From the NCBI RefSeq assembly GCF_036127095.1, contig NZ_CP108006.1, forward strand, positions 7,431,501 to 7,495,500: a stretch of DNA of 64,000 bases. The letters run 5' to 3'. Positions 24,643 to 33,536 of the stretch are shown one piece after another. The notes beneath the pieces are model-generated. The model was not told the DNA's origin. It saw only the letters and a list, made by a program, of their open reading frames with translations, and ran no database searches. The stretch comes from Streptomyces sp. NBC_00335 (GTDB lineage Bacteria > Actinomycetota > Actinomycetes > Streptomycetales > Streptomycetaceae). A program made the position numbers and the translations under genes. The first letter of the stretch is position 1, and each line of letters begins with the position of its first letter.

Positions 24643-26706
24643 CTACGGGGCGCGGTGGACGCGGGCGAGGACGAGGACCGTGTCGTCGGTCGGCGGGGTG
24701 GGCAGCAGGCTCGCGAGGATGCCGTCCGCCGCCTGTTCCAACGGCCTTGGAGCTCCTTGCAGTTCGCTGCGCAGTGCTTCCAGACCGGCCTCGATGTCCC
24801 GGCCGCGTGCCTCGATGAGGCCGTCGGTGTACAGGGCGAGGGTCGCGTTCGCGGGGAGTTCGATCTCGGTCGTCCGGAAGGGGAAGCCGCCGACGCCGAG
24901 CGGAACTCCGAGGACTTCGTCGATGGTCTCCACCGTGCCGTCCGGTCGGAGCACCAGGGGCGGGGGATGGCCGGCGCTGGCGATGCGGGCGCGGCCGGTC
25001 TTCGGGTCGTAGACGATGTGCAGGCACGTCGCCAGCTCGATGCCGGCCTCCCGGGCGCACGCGTCGAGCTCGGTGAGCAGCTCGGCGGGCTCGCTGTCGT
25101 GCCTGGCCAGGGCCTTGGTGGTGATGCGCAGGCGCCCCATGGCCGCGGCGGCCGACACTCCGTGCCCCATCACGTCGCCCACCACGAGGACGACCCGGCC
25201 GTCGGGCAGGCTGATCACGTCGTACCAGTCGCCACCGACCTCGGTGATCCGGCTGCCGGGCACGTACCGGTGGGCCACGTCCACGTACGGGCTGGTCGCC
25301 AGCGCGCTGGGCAGCAGGGCCCGCTGCAGCGTGAGGGCGATGTCCTGGACGCGGCTGTACAGGCGGGCGTTGTCCAGGCAGATCGCGGCGCGTGAGGCGA
25401 GCTCGCCCGCAAGGCTGACGTCGTCCCGGGTGAAGGGCGGCCGGTCCCCGGACCGGCCGAACATGGCGATTCCCTGGACGGTGCCCCTGGCGATGAGCGG
25501 GGCGACGAGGACGCAGGCCAACCCGCTCTCGGCGAAGAGCCGCGCGCGTGACTCGATCAGGACGGTCCGGGCCAGGAACTCCTCGTTCACCACGGCGGAG
25601 ATCGCCCGACCGGTGCGCAGCATGTCGTGGATGACGGAGCCGGGCGGATACCGCACCGTCTCCACCCCGCTCACGAGTTCGGTGGCCGGAGGGGGCAGGA
25701 TCGTCCCGGAGGCGATCCTGCGGGTGATCAGCAATCTCGCCGGGTCGAAGACCTCGTCCTCGTCCATCCACTCCACGACCTCGACCACGGCGCCGTCGCA
25801 GAAGTCCGGCATCGACGCGTCGACCAGCTCCTGGGCGGTGATGTTCACGTCCAGGGTCGTCCCGATACGCGTGGAGGCCCCGTCCAGCAGGGCGAGGCGC
25901 CGACGGCTTGCGGTGGCTTCCAGGATGGCCTGTTCCCGGTCCGTCACGTCCACCATCAGCCCGCCCACTCCGGGGCGCGAGCCGACCGCCTGACTCAGGG
26001 GGAAGAAGCTCACCGACCGCACCTGGTCACGGTCCGGATGTCCGCGCGGGCGCAGACCGACCAGCGTCCCCACGACCGGCGCTCCGCCCAGCGCGACGTC
26101 CCGGAGCATGCGCTGGTACTCGCCGCCGTCGGACATGATCATGAACTCGTCCATGCGCCGCCCGAGGTGCGCCTCGATCGGCAGGCCGTCCATGTCGGCG
26201 AGCGCTTGGTTGAGGTGGACGTACCGCAGGTCCGGGTCGAGCATGACCAGACCGATGGGGCAGGTCTCGAAGAGTGCGTCGAGGAAGGCGAGGTTGGTCT
26301 TGACCCGGTCGAGCTCGTCACTGCGGCTCGCCAGGACCATCACCACCGAACGCCCTGCGGCTCCGGTCACGGAGAAGGCCCGGAAGCCGCACTCGAAGAC
26401 GGTGGCGTCACGATGCCGCGCCGCCAGCCGCCCCCTCCAGTACCCGAGGGTCCGGCCCCGCTCCGTCAGCCGCGTACAGGATTCGGATCCGCTGCGAGAC
26501 CCGTCGGCGAAGAGGACGGCGCCGGGCCCGGACAGGACCGAGGCGGAGTCGTACCCGAAGAGGTCCCGCGCGCCGGGCCCCCAGTAACAGACGCGGTCGC
26601 CGTCATCGATGCCGAGGACGGCCACGGGCACGTGCTCCAGCAGTGTCCCGGGCTCGGACCAGAACGGGCCGTGAGCCTCCTCGCCCCCCGGCAGAGCCGA
26701 TGGCAC
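24643..26706 (-). CDS. PAS/GAF-sensing SpoIIE-type PP2C phosphatase
   Basis: A 687-aa soluble regulatory phosphatase. Domains in order: a PAS-like domain (about 15-125, VPVAVLGIDDGDRVCYWGPGARDLFGY), a second PAS (about 140-255, FETCPIGLVMLDPDLRYVHLN), a GAF domain (about 270-440), and a SpoIIE/PP2C domain (about 465-685) with VGGDWYDVISL, VVGDVMGHGVSAAA, SAGHPPPLVL, LYTDGLIEARG and DDTVLVLARV. It probably dephosphorylates an anti-sigma antagonist in response to a ligand or redox cue. The GTG at 26706 is chosen because GGAAGGGG lies seven bases upstream; an in-frame ATG at 26739 has no clear ribosome site and would add 11 residues. No HATPase partner is adjacent. Confidence 0.9.
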   Translation of the reverse strand: MPSALPGGEEAHGPFWSEPGTLLEHVPVAVLGIDDGDRVCYWGPGARDLFGYDSASVLSGPGAVLFADGSRSGSESCTRLTERGRTLGYWRGRLAARHRDATVFECGFRAFSVTGAAGRSVVMVLASRSDELDRVKTNLAFLDALFETCPIGLVMLDPDLRYVHLNQALADMDGLPIEAHLGRRMDEFMIMSDGGEYQRMLRDVALGGAPVVGTLVGLRPRGHPDRDQVRSVSFFPLSQAVGSRPGVGGLMVDVTDREQAILEATASRRRLALLDGASTRIGTTLDVNITAQELVDASMPDFCDGAVVEVVEWMDEDEVFDPARLLITRRIASGTILPPPATELVSGVETVRYPPGSVIHDMLRTGRAISAVVNEEFLARTVLIESRARLFAESGLACVLVAPLIARGTVQGIAMFGRSGDRPPFTRDDVSLAGELASRAAICLDNARLYSRVQDIALTLQRALLPSALATSPYVDVAHRYVPGSRITEVGGDWYDVISLPDGRVVLVVGDVMGHGVSAAAAMGRLRITTKALARHDSEPAELLTELDACAREAGIELATCLHIVYDPKTGRARIASAGHPPPLVLRPDGTVETIDEVLGVPLGVGGFPFRTTEIELPANATLALYTDGLIEARGRDIEAGLEALRSELQGAPRPLEQAADGILASLLPTPPTDDTVLVLARVHRAP

Positions 26707-26875
26707 GAGACGTCCCCTTCCACCCGCCGTTCCCTCCATTATGCGGGCCCCACGCGACGGTGCGCGGCGGGAAGCGTGCCGCGGCGGGCGCCGTGGTGGC
26801 CGCCCGAGGTCAGCCGGAAGCGGCAGCCATCGCCATCTGGCTCCGAGACCTCACCAAGGAGCCGTCAGGCACTGC

Positions 26876-27382
26876 CTAGTGCCACATTTCGCGGTCCTTC
26901 ACGGTGAGCTCGACGACGGCCGCGTCCCGGACGTTCTCGATGTCCCGGATGTAGGGCGCCGCATTCGGGTCGTGCGTGCAGAAGGTGACGGTGGCAGTAA
27001 GGAGATCGTCGTCGACTCCGCCCATGGAGAGGATGAAGTAGGACCGGACTTCCTGGTCCCCGAATTTCCGCTCCGCCTCGCCGAGACATCCGAACGCATA
27101 GGCGAGGCACCTCCTGAGGAGGGGGCCCGTCCGCTCGGATTCCGCCGGCGGCAGATCGTAGTCGGTCATTCCCCGGCCGTTGATCGACGTTTCTTCCTGG
27201 AGCACGTCGAAGTACGAGGTGGTGATGTCCGGGATCAGTCCGGTCAGCACGCGTGCGCCGTTGGGGGTGTAGGACCAGCCTTCATCCTTGACCTCGAGGA
27301 ACATGGGTGGGATGTCCGCGTCGGTGAGCCTCGTCGGGGGGTGTTCCGCCAGAAGCCGGGTCATCTTCTCGTTGATTTTCAT
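26876..27382 (-). CDS. probable immunity protein for the adjacent Rhs toxin
   Basis: A 168-aa acidic soluble protein of no family I recognise (MKINEKMTRLLAEHPPTRL...). It contains DADIPPMFLEVKDEGWSYTPNG and a C-terminal KDREMWH. Its ATG lies 2 bases after the stop of the Rhs toxin remnant on the same strand, with the ribosome site (GAGG) inside the toxin's end; this is the classic toxin-immunity arrangement, and the role is inferred from that alone. Its A+T content and codon use are less extreme than neighbouring genes. A small 6-bp hairpin overlaps the stop codon (26868-26883). Confidence 0.6.
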   Translation of the reverse strand: MKINEKMTRLLAEHPPTRLTDADIPPMFLEVKDEGWSYTPNGARVLTGLIPDITTSYFDVLQEETSINGRGMTDYDLPPAESERTGPLLRRCLAYAFGCLGEAERKFGDQEVRSYFILSMGGVDDDLLTATVTFCTHDPNAAPYIRDIENVRDAAVVELTVKDREMWH

Positions 27383-27384
27383 GA

Positions 27385-27856
27385 CTATCCCTCGCCGAGA
27401 GCGGAGAGGCCCTTTCTGATGGCTCCGATGAATCCTGGAGTATTGCCCACGGCCTTCTCGATGGAGCGTGGCAGCCCCTCGAATTTCCCCGTTTTGAAAT
27501 CGTACTGGTACTTGGCGCCCTTGTTGCCCTGGTCCTGGAAGTGCAGCTGGCCTGCGCGCCCACCGGGATCCGGGTTCTCCACGTCGATGCGATACTGCCC
27601 GTGATTCCAGAGGGTCTTACTGGTGATCTGGGTCGCGCACACCGTCGTGGTCCCAGGTGATGGCCACCGGGTGGGGAAAGTCGGGCGTGGAAGTGACCTG
27701 TTCGCACAGGGTGGATCCGTCCCAGGTGAAGGTGACCTGCTCCCGGACCGTGGACCCGTCACCACTGAGCCGCTGCTTGGCGACGCGACGGCCGAGCGGG
27801 TCGTAGAGATATCGCCACACCGTGCCGTCCGGTCCGCGTCCACACCCCCGCTCCAC
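27385..27856 (-). pseudogene. Rhs-repeat toxin 3' remnant (frameshifted, 5'-truncated)
   Basis: Two frames on the minus strand carry parts of one polymorphic toxin. The upstream part (27617-27856) has Rhs-type sequence, YLYDPLGRRVAKQRLSGDG and WDGSTLCEQVT, ending AITWDHDGV. The downstream part (27385 to about 27640) is in another frame and gives a toxin-tip-like domain, NHGQYRIDVENPDPGGR, HFQDQGNKGAKYQYDFKTGK and FEGLPRSIEKAV. The usual Rhs core between the WDHDG region and the tip (including the DxxxPxG cleavage region) is missing and the 5' end stops near the dehydrogenase gene. So this is a remnant with an internal deletion plus frameshift. The tip family is not named with confidence. Confidence 0.7.
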
Positions 27857-27892
27857 GCGTCCGCGGTACGAGCCACCCCTGCTGAAAGGCCG

Positions 27893-29086
27893 TCACATCG
27901 GCCCGCCGGGTGTGCTCGTCGCCCGGATCCGTTCGGTGGCGAGGGCGGGATCGATGAGGATCTTGGCATGGGCTTCGGGGTTGCTCAAGGTGGTGAAAGC
28001 AGCCGGGACGCCCGCCAGTCCCACGTGCCCGGTGACGAGGTGGGCGGCGTCGAGGGTGCCGTTGGCGAGTGCGTGCAGAGTGTCCCGGAATTCCAGCGGT
28101 GTGTACCCGACGGCGAACCGAAGGTCGAGTTCCTTGTTCACCGCGAGCGAGGGGCGCAGGGTGTCGGGGCCCATGCAGACGCCGACGACCACGATGCGCG
28201 TGTGCAGGGGAGCGGCGGCAAGAATCCCGTCGATCATGCCCGGCGTTCCGACGCACTCGAACACCACGGGCCTGTCCGGTCGGGTCGCACCGGCCTTGTC
28301 CAACGCGCGCCAGGCGGTCCACCAGGGGACGGGCAGCCGGGTCAGGCTCTCGATGGCGTCGATGCCCGCGTTGTACTGGTCGGGCATCGACGTCATGAAG
28401 CGGCGCCCGGTGCCGGCCTGCGCCCACGGGGAGTCGACGGCCGGGTCGACCGCGAGGTCAGCGCCGCACCGCAGGGCGAGCGAGCGGCGGCCGGCGGAGT
28501 AGTCGCTGGCCACGACGGTGGCGACGCCACGGGCCTTGAGCACGGAGATGACCGCGAGGCCCACTGGGCCGCACCCGAGGACGATCGCGACGTCCTTCCG
28601 GGACACGCCTGCGCGGTTCACCGCGTGCCAGGCCACCGCCATGGGCTCGGTGAGCGCGGCGAGGTCCGCGGGGAGACCGTTCGGAACCGGCAAGGTCAGT
28701 GCCTCTTGGACGACGACGTACTCGGCGTACCCTCCCGGGGCGTGCGCGGACAGCCCGACACCGTCGACCTGCCGGCCGCGGCGCACCAGCGGGATGCTGA
28801 CGACCGGTGTACCGGGCTTGATCCTCGCCGCGTTCCACGGGCCGTGCTCGACGACCCTGCCGAAGATCTCGTGGCCCAGCACCACGTTCTCGTCGGAGCG
28901 CAGGTAGCGGGGGTAGCCGCACAGCTCCAGGGACTGCGCCAACTCGTCGGCGTGCAGGCGGCAGTGCAGGTCGGAGCCGCAGATCCCGCAGCGCTCCACC
29001 TTGATCAGCAGCTGTCCCGCCGCGGGACGCGGGGTGGGCAGGTCGACGACTTTCAGCTGCCCCCGGGACAGGCTCACGGCCTTCAC
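27893..29086 (-). CDS. zinc-dependent alcohol dehydrogenase (MDR family)
   Basis: A 397-aa medium-chain dehydrogenase. The GroES-like part shows C33-GICGSDLH with catalytic zinc ligand C36 or its neighbour, and GHE (71-73); the Rossmann domain shows VLGCGPVGLAV at about 168-178. The four-cysteine structural-zinc loop usual for MDR alcohol dehydrogenases is not visible. The GTG start at 29086 overlaps the monooxygenase stop by 4 bases (GTGA), so the two are coupled. In the operon it may oxidise an alcohol to the ketone that the Baeyer-Villiger enzyme uses, or act on the product after ester cleavage (inference). Confidence 0.88.
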   Translation of the reverse strand: MKAVSLSRGQLKVVDLPTPRPAAGQLLIKVERCGICGSDLHCRLHADELAQSLELCGYPRYLRSDENVVLGHEIFGRVVEHGPWNAARIKPGTPVVSIPLVRRGRQVDGVGLSAHAPGGYAEYVVVQEALTLPVPNGLPADLAALTEPMAVAWHAVNRAGVSRKDVAIVLGCGPVGLAVISVLKARGVATVVASDYSAGRRSLALRCGADLAVDPAVDSPWAQAGTGRRFMTSMPDQYNAGIDAIESLTRLPVPWWTAWRALDKAGATRPDRPVVFECVGTPGMIDGILAAAPLHTRIVVVGVCMGPDTLRPSLAVNKELDLRFAVGYTPLEFRDTLHALANGTLDAAHLVTGHVGLAGVPAAFTTLSNPEAHAKILIDPALATERIRATSTPGGPM

Positions 29087-30639
29087 GAGGCGTCCCCGGT
29101 CGTGACCGGCTGCTCGGCCGCGGCGGGTTCGCGCACGGCCAGGTGGTAGGCCTCCGGCTTCCAGCGGGCCGCGTGCCGGCGGAAGGTGAAGGTCCAGTCC
29201 GGGTAGATGGTGGCGTTGCGGCCGTTGGCGTCCCGGTAGAAGGTGCGGCATCCGCCGAGCTCCCACACCGACTTCGCCAGTTTGCGGTCGAGGCCGGCGT
29301 TGTAGGCGTCGTGTGCCTGCGGGGTCACCTCGATGGATGTCGAGCCGGAGAGGTCGAGCGCGCGGATGGCCTTCTTCACGTGCTGCGCCTGGGCCTCGGC
29401 CATGTAGACCATGGAGCTGTGGCCCAGGCCGGAGTTGGGTCCGAGGAACATGAAGAAGTTCGGGAAGCCCGGAACGGACACGCCGAGGTACGCGCGCGGG
29501 GATCCCGCCCACACCACGTTCAGCGGCTTGCCCGCGCGGCCGCGCACCTTGTCCGCGAAGGGGATGTCGGTGACGTGGAACCCCGTGCCGAAGATGATCG
29601 TGTCGACCTCGCGTTCGACGCCGTCCGCGTCGATCACGCTGTGCTCGCGGATCTCGCTCAGCGCTCGGGGAACGAGTTCGACGTTCGGCTTCTGCAGGGC
29701 GGGGTACCACGCGTTCGACGGGAGGACGCGTTTGCAGCCGAGGGTGAAGTCCGGTGTCAGAGCCCGGCGCAAGGCCGGGTCCTTGACCTGGCCTTGCAGG
29801 TGTCGCAGGGCAACCCGCTCGATCAGGCGCATGAGCTGAGGACGCTTGGCGAAGCCCAGGACCAGCAGTTCCTTGGCGAGGTAGGTCTTGGCGCGCTCGA
29901 CCCGCTGGAGCCCGGGGCGGGCCCGGAAGCGCTCGCGCTCCGCCTCGGTGATCGCCCGCTTGTCGTGGGGGGTGATCCACGGGGCGCTGCGCTGGAAGAC
30001 GTGGAGCGAGCGGACGTGGTCGGCTATCTCCGGGACGTACTGGATCGCGGAGGCGCCGGTGCCGATCGACGCGACGCGTTCACCGGCGAGTTCGTGGCCG
30101 TGGTCCCAGCGCGCGGAGTGCATGATCTTCCCGCCGAAGCGGTCGATGCCCGGTACGTCGGGGAGCTTGGGTTCGGTCAGCGGGCCGACGGCGCTGACGA
30201 GCACCTGCGCCCTCCAGTCCCCGCTGTCCGTCGAGACGTGCCAGAGCTGCTCGTCCTCGTCCCACCGGGCGCCTTGTACCTCGACTCCCGTGCGCAGGTG
30301 CGGGCGCAGCCCGAACCGATCGAGGCAGCGGTTCAGGTAGGCCTGGATCTCCGGCTGCGGGGAGTACGTCGAGGTCCAGTCCGGGTTCGGGGCGAAGGAG
30401 AACGAGTAGAGGTGAGAGGGGACGTCGCACCGGCAGCCGGGATAGGTGTTCGAGTGCCAGACGCCTCCGGCCGCGGGTGCCCGCTCGAGGATGACGAAGT
30501 CGGTGAACCGGTCCTCTCTCAGGGCCCGCCCCAGCGCGATGCCGGAGAAGCCGCTGCCGACGATCAGGACCCGTACGTGCTGGATCATTCGGGACGCCCC
30601 TTCTTCGTTCGTGGATTCGGCGTGGTCCGGCCGTGTCAT
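29083..30639 (-). CDS. Baeyer-Villiger-type flavin monooxygenase
   Basis: A 518-aa FAD/NADPH monooxygenase. The FAD Rossmann motif is G28-SGFSG-33 (VLIVGSGFSGIALG); the type I Baeyer-Villiger fingerprint FxGxxxHxxxWD is present as F168-GGKIMHSARWD-179; the NADPH motif is IGTGASAIQ at 192-200; the C-terminal FGTGF motif precedes HVTD. These enzymes insert oxygen next to a ketone to give esters or lactones. The ATG at 30639 overlaps the MFS stop (ATGA) and has AAAGGA upstream; an internal Met18 (MIQHVRVL) is an alternative start. Middle gene of a three-gene operon. Confidence 0.9.
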   Translation of the reverse strand: MTRPDHAESTNEEGASRMIQHVRVLIVGSGFSGIALGRALREDRFTDFVILERAPAAGGVWHSNTYPGCRCDVPSHLYSFSFAPNPDWTSTYSPQPEIQAYLNRCLDRFGLRPHLRTGVEVQGARWDEDEQLWHVSTDSGDWRAQVLVSAVGPLTEPKLPDVPGIDRFGGKIMHSARWDHGHELAGERVASIGTGASAIQYVPEIADHVRSLHVFQRSAPWITPHDKRAITEAERERFRARPGLQRVERAKTYLAKELLVLGFAKRPQLMRLIERVALRHLQGQVKDPALRRALTPDFTLGCKRVLPSNAWYPALQKPNVELVPRALSEIREHSVIDADGVEREVDTIIFGTGFHVTDIPFADKVRGRAGKPLNVVWAGSPRAYLGVSVPGFPNFFMFLGPNSGLGHSSMVYMAEAQAQHVKKAIRALDLSGSTSIEVTPQAHDAYNAGLDRKLAKSVWELGGCRTFYRDANGRNATIYPDWTFTFRRHAARWKPEAYHLAVREPAAAEQPVTTGDAS

Positions 30640-31967
30640 GTCGTCGTCCTTTGCGCGAGCATCGAGTCGCGGTCCGAGCGGAGGTATCGCGAGGCCAGGA
30701 GCATGCCGATCGCGGCGACCGCGAAAGCGAGGGGAACAGTGACCATCAGGGCTGTGCGCAGGCCGTGGGCCGATGCCCCGACGGCCGACGCGGAGCCTGC
30801 GGCCAGGGTGTCGGACAGGGCGCCGACGAAGACGGGTCCGCCCGCCCCGCCGATCAGGTAGCCGACGGCGAACAGGAGGCCCAGCGCACCGGAGCGCTGC
30901 TCGGGGCGGATGACGTCGGAGACCACCGGCACGGCCGCGGCCAGGTAGACGATGCCCAGCATGTAGCCCAGGCTCAGGAACACCACCAGCTGCCACGCCG
31001 CGCCACGGCCTGCGGCCAGGCCCGCGAAGGCGAACAGGGCGGCAAGGCCCAGGCACAGGGCCGCCACCCGCACCCTGGCCTCGGGGGATCTCCTCGCCGC
31101 GCGGTCGAGCACCCGACCGCCGGCGAGCAGGCCGATGAGGCCGGTGACCCCGACGACGACCCCGCCCACCAGGCCCGCGGTGACGAGGGACAGGCCGTAG
31201 TAGCGCTGCAGGACGGGAGTGAGGAAGGTCCCGATCGCGTACGCGGCGAAGTTGTACCCGGCGAACGCGAGGAGCATCCCGTACATCGAGCGGACCTTCA
31301 TCAGCTGCAGGAGGGAGGTGCGCCGGTTCTCCCCGCTGGGGACGTGGTCGGGTTCGGCGGCGCCGCGCTCGGGTTCGCGCAGGCGCAGTACGAGGAAGGC
31401 CACGACGACCCCGGGTACGGCCGCGATCAGGAACGGAGCCCGCCAGCTGTCGAAAGCGACGGCCAGTGCGCCGGCGGTGACGAAGGCGAGCAGGGTGCCG
31501 ATCGGGAAGCCGAGCATGAACAGGGACTGGGCACGCGAGCGGCGTTCGCTCGGGTAGAGGTCCGCCAGCAGGGATCCGGTGGCCGGTGCGTAGCTGGACT
31601 CTCCGACGCCCACTCCCACTCGTGTGGCGAAGAACCCCCAGAAGGAGGTCAGGACCCCGCCGGCCGCCGTGAAGGCGCTCCACACGAACAGCCCCCATCC
31701 GGCGACCGCCGTACGCGGGATCCGGTCCGCCAGACGCCCCAGCGGCACGCCGGCGAGCGCCGCGACGAGCACGAAGGCCGACGCGAGCATCCCGACTTGT
31801 GTGTCGTCGAGAGCGAACTCCTCCTTGATCGGCTCCAGAACGACGGAGGGCAACGCCCGGTCGTAGTAGTTGAGCAGATTGCCGACGAACAGCAGCCCGA
31901 GTACGTAGCCGGCCGACGACCGCGGCGCGGACGCACCGCTGGGCGACTTCGGGAATGAACGTGCCAC
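30636..31967 (-). CDS. major facilitator transporter (Spinster-like)
   Basis: A 443-aa, 12-helix transporter. The first helix carries LLFVGNLLNYYDRALPSVVLEPI, the loop after helix 2 has GRLADRIPRTAVAGWG, helix 4 reads FFATRVGVGVGESSYAPATGSLLADL, and the second half repeats the pattern. These features place it in the MFS, nearest the Spinster/lipid-transporter branch by its N-terminal DR motif. The GTG at 31967 (MARSFPKSPSG) with AAGGGA upstream gives a normal length; the frame stays open to 32024. It is first in the operon MFS-monooxygenase-dehydrogenase. It may import the operon's substrate or export its product. Confidence 0.85.
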   Translation of the reverse strand: MARSFPKSPSGASAPRSSAGYVLGLLFVGNLLNYYDRALPSVVLEPIKEEFALDDTQVGMLASAFVLVAALAGVPLGRLADRIPRTAVAGWGLFVWSAFTAAGGVLTSFWGFFATRVGVGVGESSYAPATGSLLADLYPSERRSRAQSLFMLGFPIGTLLAFVTAGALAVAFDSWRAPFLIAAVPGVVVAFLVLRLREPERGAAEPDHVPSGENRRTSLLQLMKVRSMYGMLLAFAGYNFAAYAIGTFLTPVLQRYYGLSLVTAGLVGGVVVGVTGLIGLLAGGRVLDRAARRSPEARVRVAALCLGLAALFAFAGLAAGRGAAWQLVVFLSLGYMLGIVYLAAAVPVVSDVIRPEQRSGALGLLFAVGYLIGGAGGPVFVGALSDTLAAGSASAVGASAHGLRTALMVTVPLAFAVAAIGMLLASRYLRSDRDSMLAQRTTT

Positions 31968-32099
31968 AGGAGAGATCCCTTCGACGTGGAAGAGTGCTCG
32001 GCATGGCAGCCGGAACGAGGTCACCCGCGAGCTCCGCCACAGTGTTGCCGCGCCTGTCCCGGCAAGCTACGGAATCTCCGATAACCTCATCGCGCGAAT

Positions 32100-32117
32100 T
32101 TTGTTCCCCGGAACAAA
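32100..32117. promoter_or_regulatory. perfect operator-like palindrome
   Basis: TTTGTTCC and GGAACAAA form a perfect 8-bp inverted repeat with a CC spacer, 22 bases upstream of the PucR ATG and 150 bases upstream of the divergent MFS start. It covers the expected -35 zone of the PucR promoter, so autoregulation is likely. It is A/T-rich against its surroundings. Confidence 0.6.
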
Positions 32118-32126
32118 CTCTGTGGC

Positions 32127-32132
32127 TAGGGT
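32127..32132 (+). promoter_or_regulatory. -10-like TAGGGT, probable leaderless start
   Basis: TAGGGT ends six bases before the ATG at 32139 with no ribosome site between. The same spacing occurs before the DUF6153-like gene at 5447. Confidence 0.4.
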
Positions 32133-32138
32133 GCCGCC

Positions 32139-33341
32139 ATGGACCACGAGAGCCCCACGGCCTGGCCCGCACGCCGGCGGATGCCGGACCTCAACACCCT
32201 GGACCCCTCGACCCACGCCACGGTCGCCGCCGTCGTCGCCCGCCTGCGCACGCGGCGCGAGGTCTTCGCGGACCGCTTCCTGAGCCTGGCGCGCAGGCAC
32301 GTACCGGGCTACGCGGTGCTCTCGGACGAGGAGATCCAGACGTCCGCCCGCAGGTTCATGGACGTCCTCGTCTCGGAGCTCTCGTCCCTGCGCGTGCCCG
32401 ACGCCGCCCTGCGCGAGATGCTCGGTGGCTACGCGGCTGAGCGCACCGCCCGGGGGATCTCCCTCGACGCGCTCACCATCGGCTACCGGCTCGGTTCCCG
32501 GGAGATGCTCGCCCTGCTGGACGAGATCGCCGCCGAGGTGAACCTGCCCCCTGACCTTCTTCTTGCGGTGCACGACAGCACCTGGGAGTTCTCCAACGAG
32601 GCATCGGCGGTGTTCGCCCGCGTCCAGCACGATCTCGCCCTGGAGCGCGCGCACTTCGACGCCGAACGCCGATCGGCCTTCGCGGCCGGCGTGCTCAGCG
32701 GGGCCTTTCCGGCCGAGCGGATCCACCAGGACGCCCACCTCTTCGGGCTCCGGCCGCAGGCACATCACGTGGCCCTCGCCGCACGGGCCACGAGCGCCGA
32801 CGATGCCGACGCGCTGCGTCGTGCCATCGCCACGGCCCTGCGCGTTCCCGCCGACCGGTTGCCCCTCGCCGAGATCGGGGAAGTCCTCGGCTTCATCGCG
32901 CCGAGTGCACCCGAGGCCGTCGTCGGGCACTTGGTGGCGGTCGGTCCGCCGATGCCGCTCGATGAGCTCCACACCGGGTTCGGCGAGGCGGTGCTGGCGT
33001 TGGAGACCGCACGGTGCTTCGCCATGTCGGGCATCGTGCGCCTGCCCGACCTCGGTCCGCGGCCACTCGTCCTCGCCGAATCCCGCACCGCCGAATCCCT
33101 CACCGCACGCCACCTGGCGGCGCTCGACGCCGCTGGTCGTTCGAACAGGGAGATCGAGCGCACGGCGCGCGTCTACCTCGAATGCGACCAGGACGTGAGC
33201 AGGGTGGCGCGGGAACTCGCCGTGCACCCCAACACCGTGCGCTACCGGGTCAACCGGTTCCAGGAACTCACGGAACTGGACCTGCGTCGAACCGACGATC
33301 TGGTGACCACGTGGTGGCTGCTCAACCGTCGGCGAACCTGA
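32139..33341 (+). CDS. PucR/CdaR-type transcriptional regulator
   Basis: A 400-aa regulator. An N-terminal RsbRD-like or sensor region (about 15-160, with FADRFLSLARRHVPGYAVLSDEE) precedes a GGDEF-like CdaR region and a C-terminal PucR helix-turn-helix at about 335-395 (ARVYLECDQDVSRVARELAVHPNTVRYRVNRF). It is divergent from the MFS/monooxygenase/dehydrogenase operon with a 171-base gap that holds a perfect palindrome, so it is the likely local regulator of that operon and of itself. The ligand is probably the operon's substrate (inference). Start at the ATG 32139 (MDHESPTAWPARR); translation seems leaderless. Confidence 0.88.
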   Translation: MDHESPTAWPARRRMPDLNTLDPSTHATVAAVVARLRTRREVFADRFLSLARRHVPGYAVLSDEEIQTSARRFMDVLVSELSSLRVPDAALREMLGGYAAERTARGISLDALTIGYRLGSREMLALLDEIAAEVNLPPDLLLAVHDSTWEFSNEASAVFARVQHDLALERAHFDAERRSAFAAGVLSGAFPAERIHQDAHLFGLRPQAHHVALAARATSADDADALRRAIATALRVPADRLPLAEIGEVLGFIAPSAPEAVVGHLVAVGPPMPLDELHTGFGEAVLALETARCFAMSGIVRLPDLGPRPLVLAESRTAESLTARHLAALDAAGRSNREIERTARVYLECDQDVSRVARELAVHPNTVRYRVNRFQELTELDLRRTDDLVTTWWLLNRRRT

Positions 33342-33536
33342 GGTTCGCCGCCAGGCAAACGAACCCTGGAATCACGCGGCTTCGGTAGCCATCATGCCTT
33401 GGCGGTCGACGGCAGTGCTGGACCGTTCCGCGCCGCTAATGCCGTGCAGGAGGGGCGTCGTTGCTACCAGTTCACGTCGAGGCGTTGCGGTCTGCGGAGG
33501 GCGGTGTTGAAGTGCTAGTTCTCTGGTCTGGTGGCT

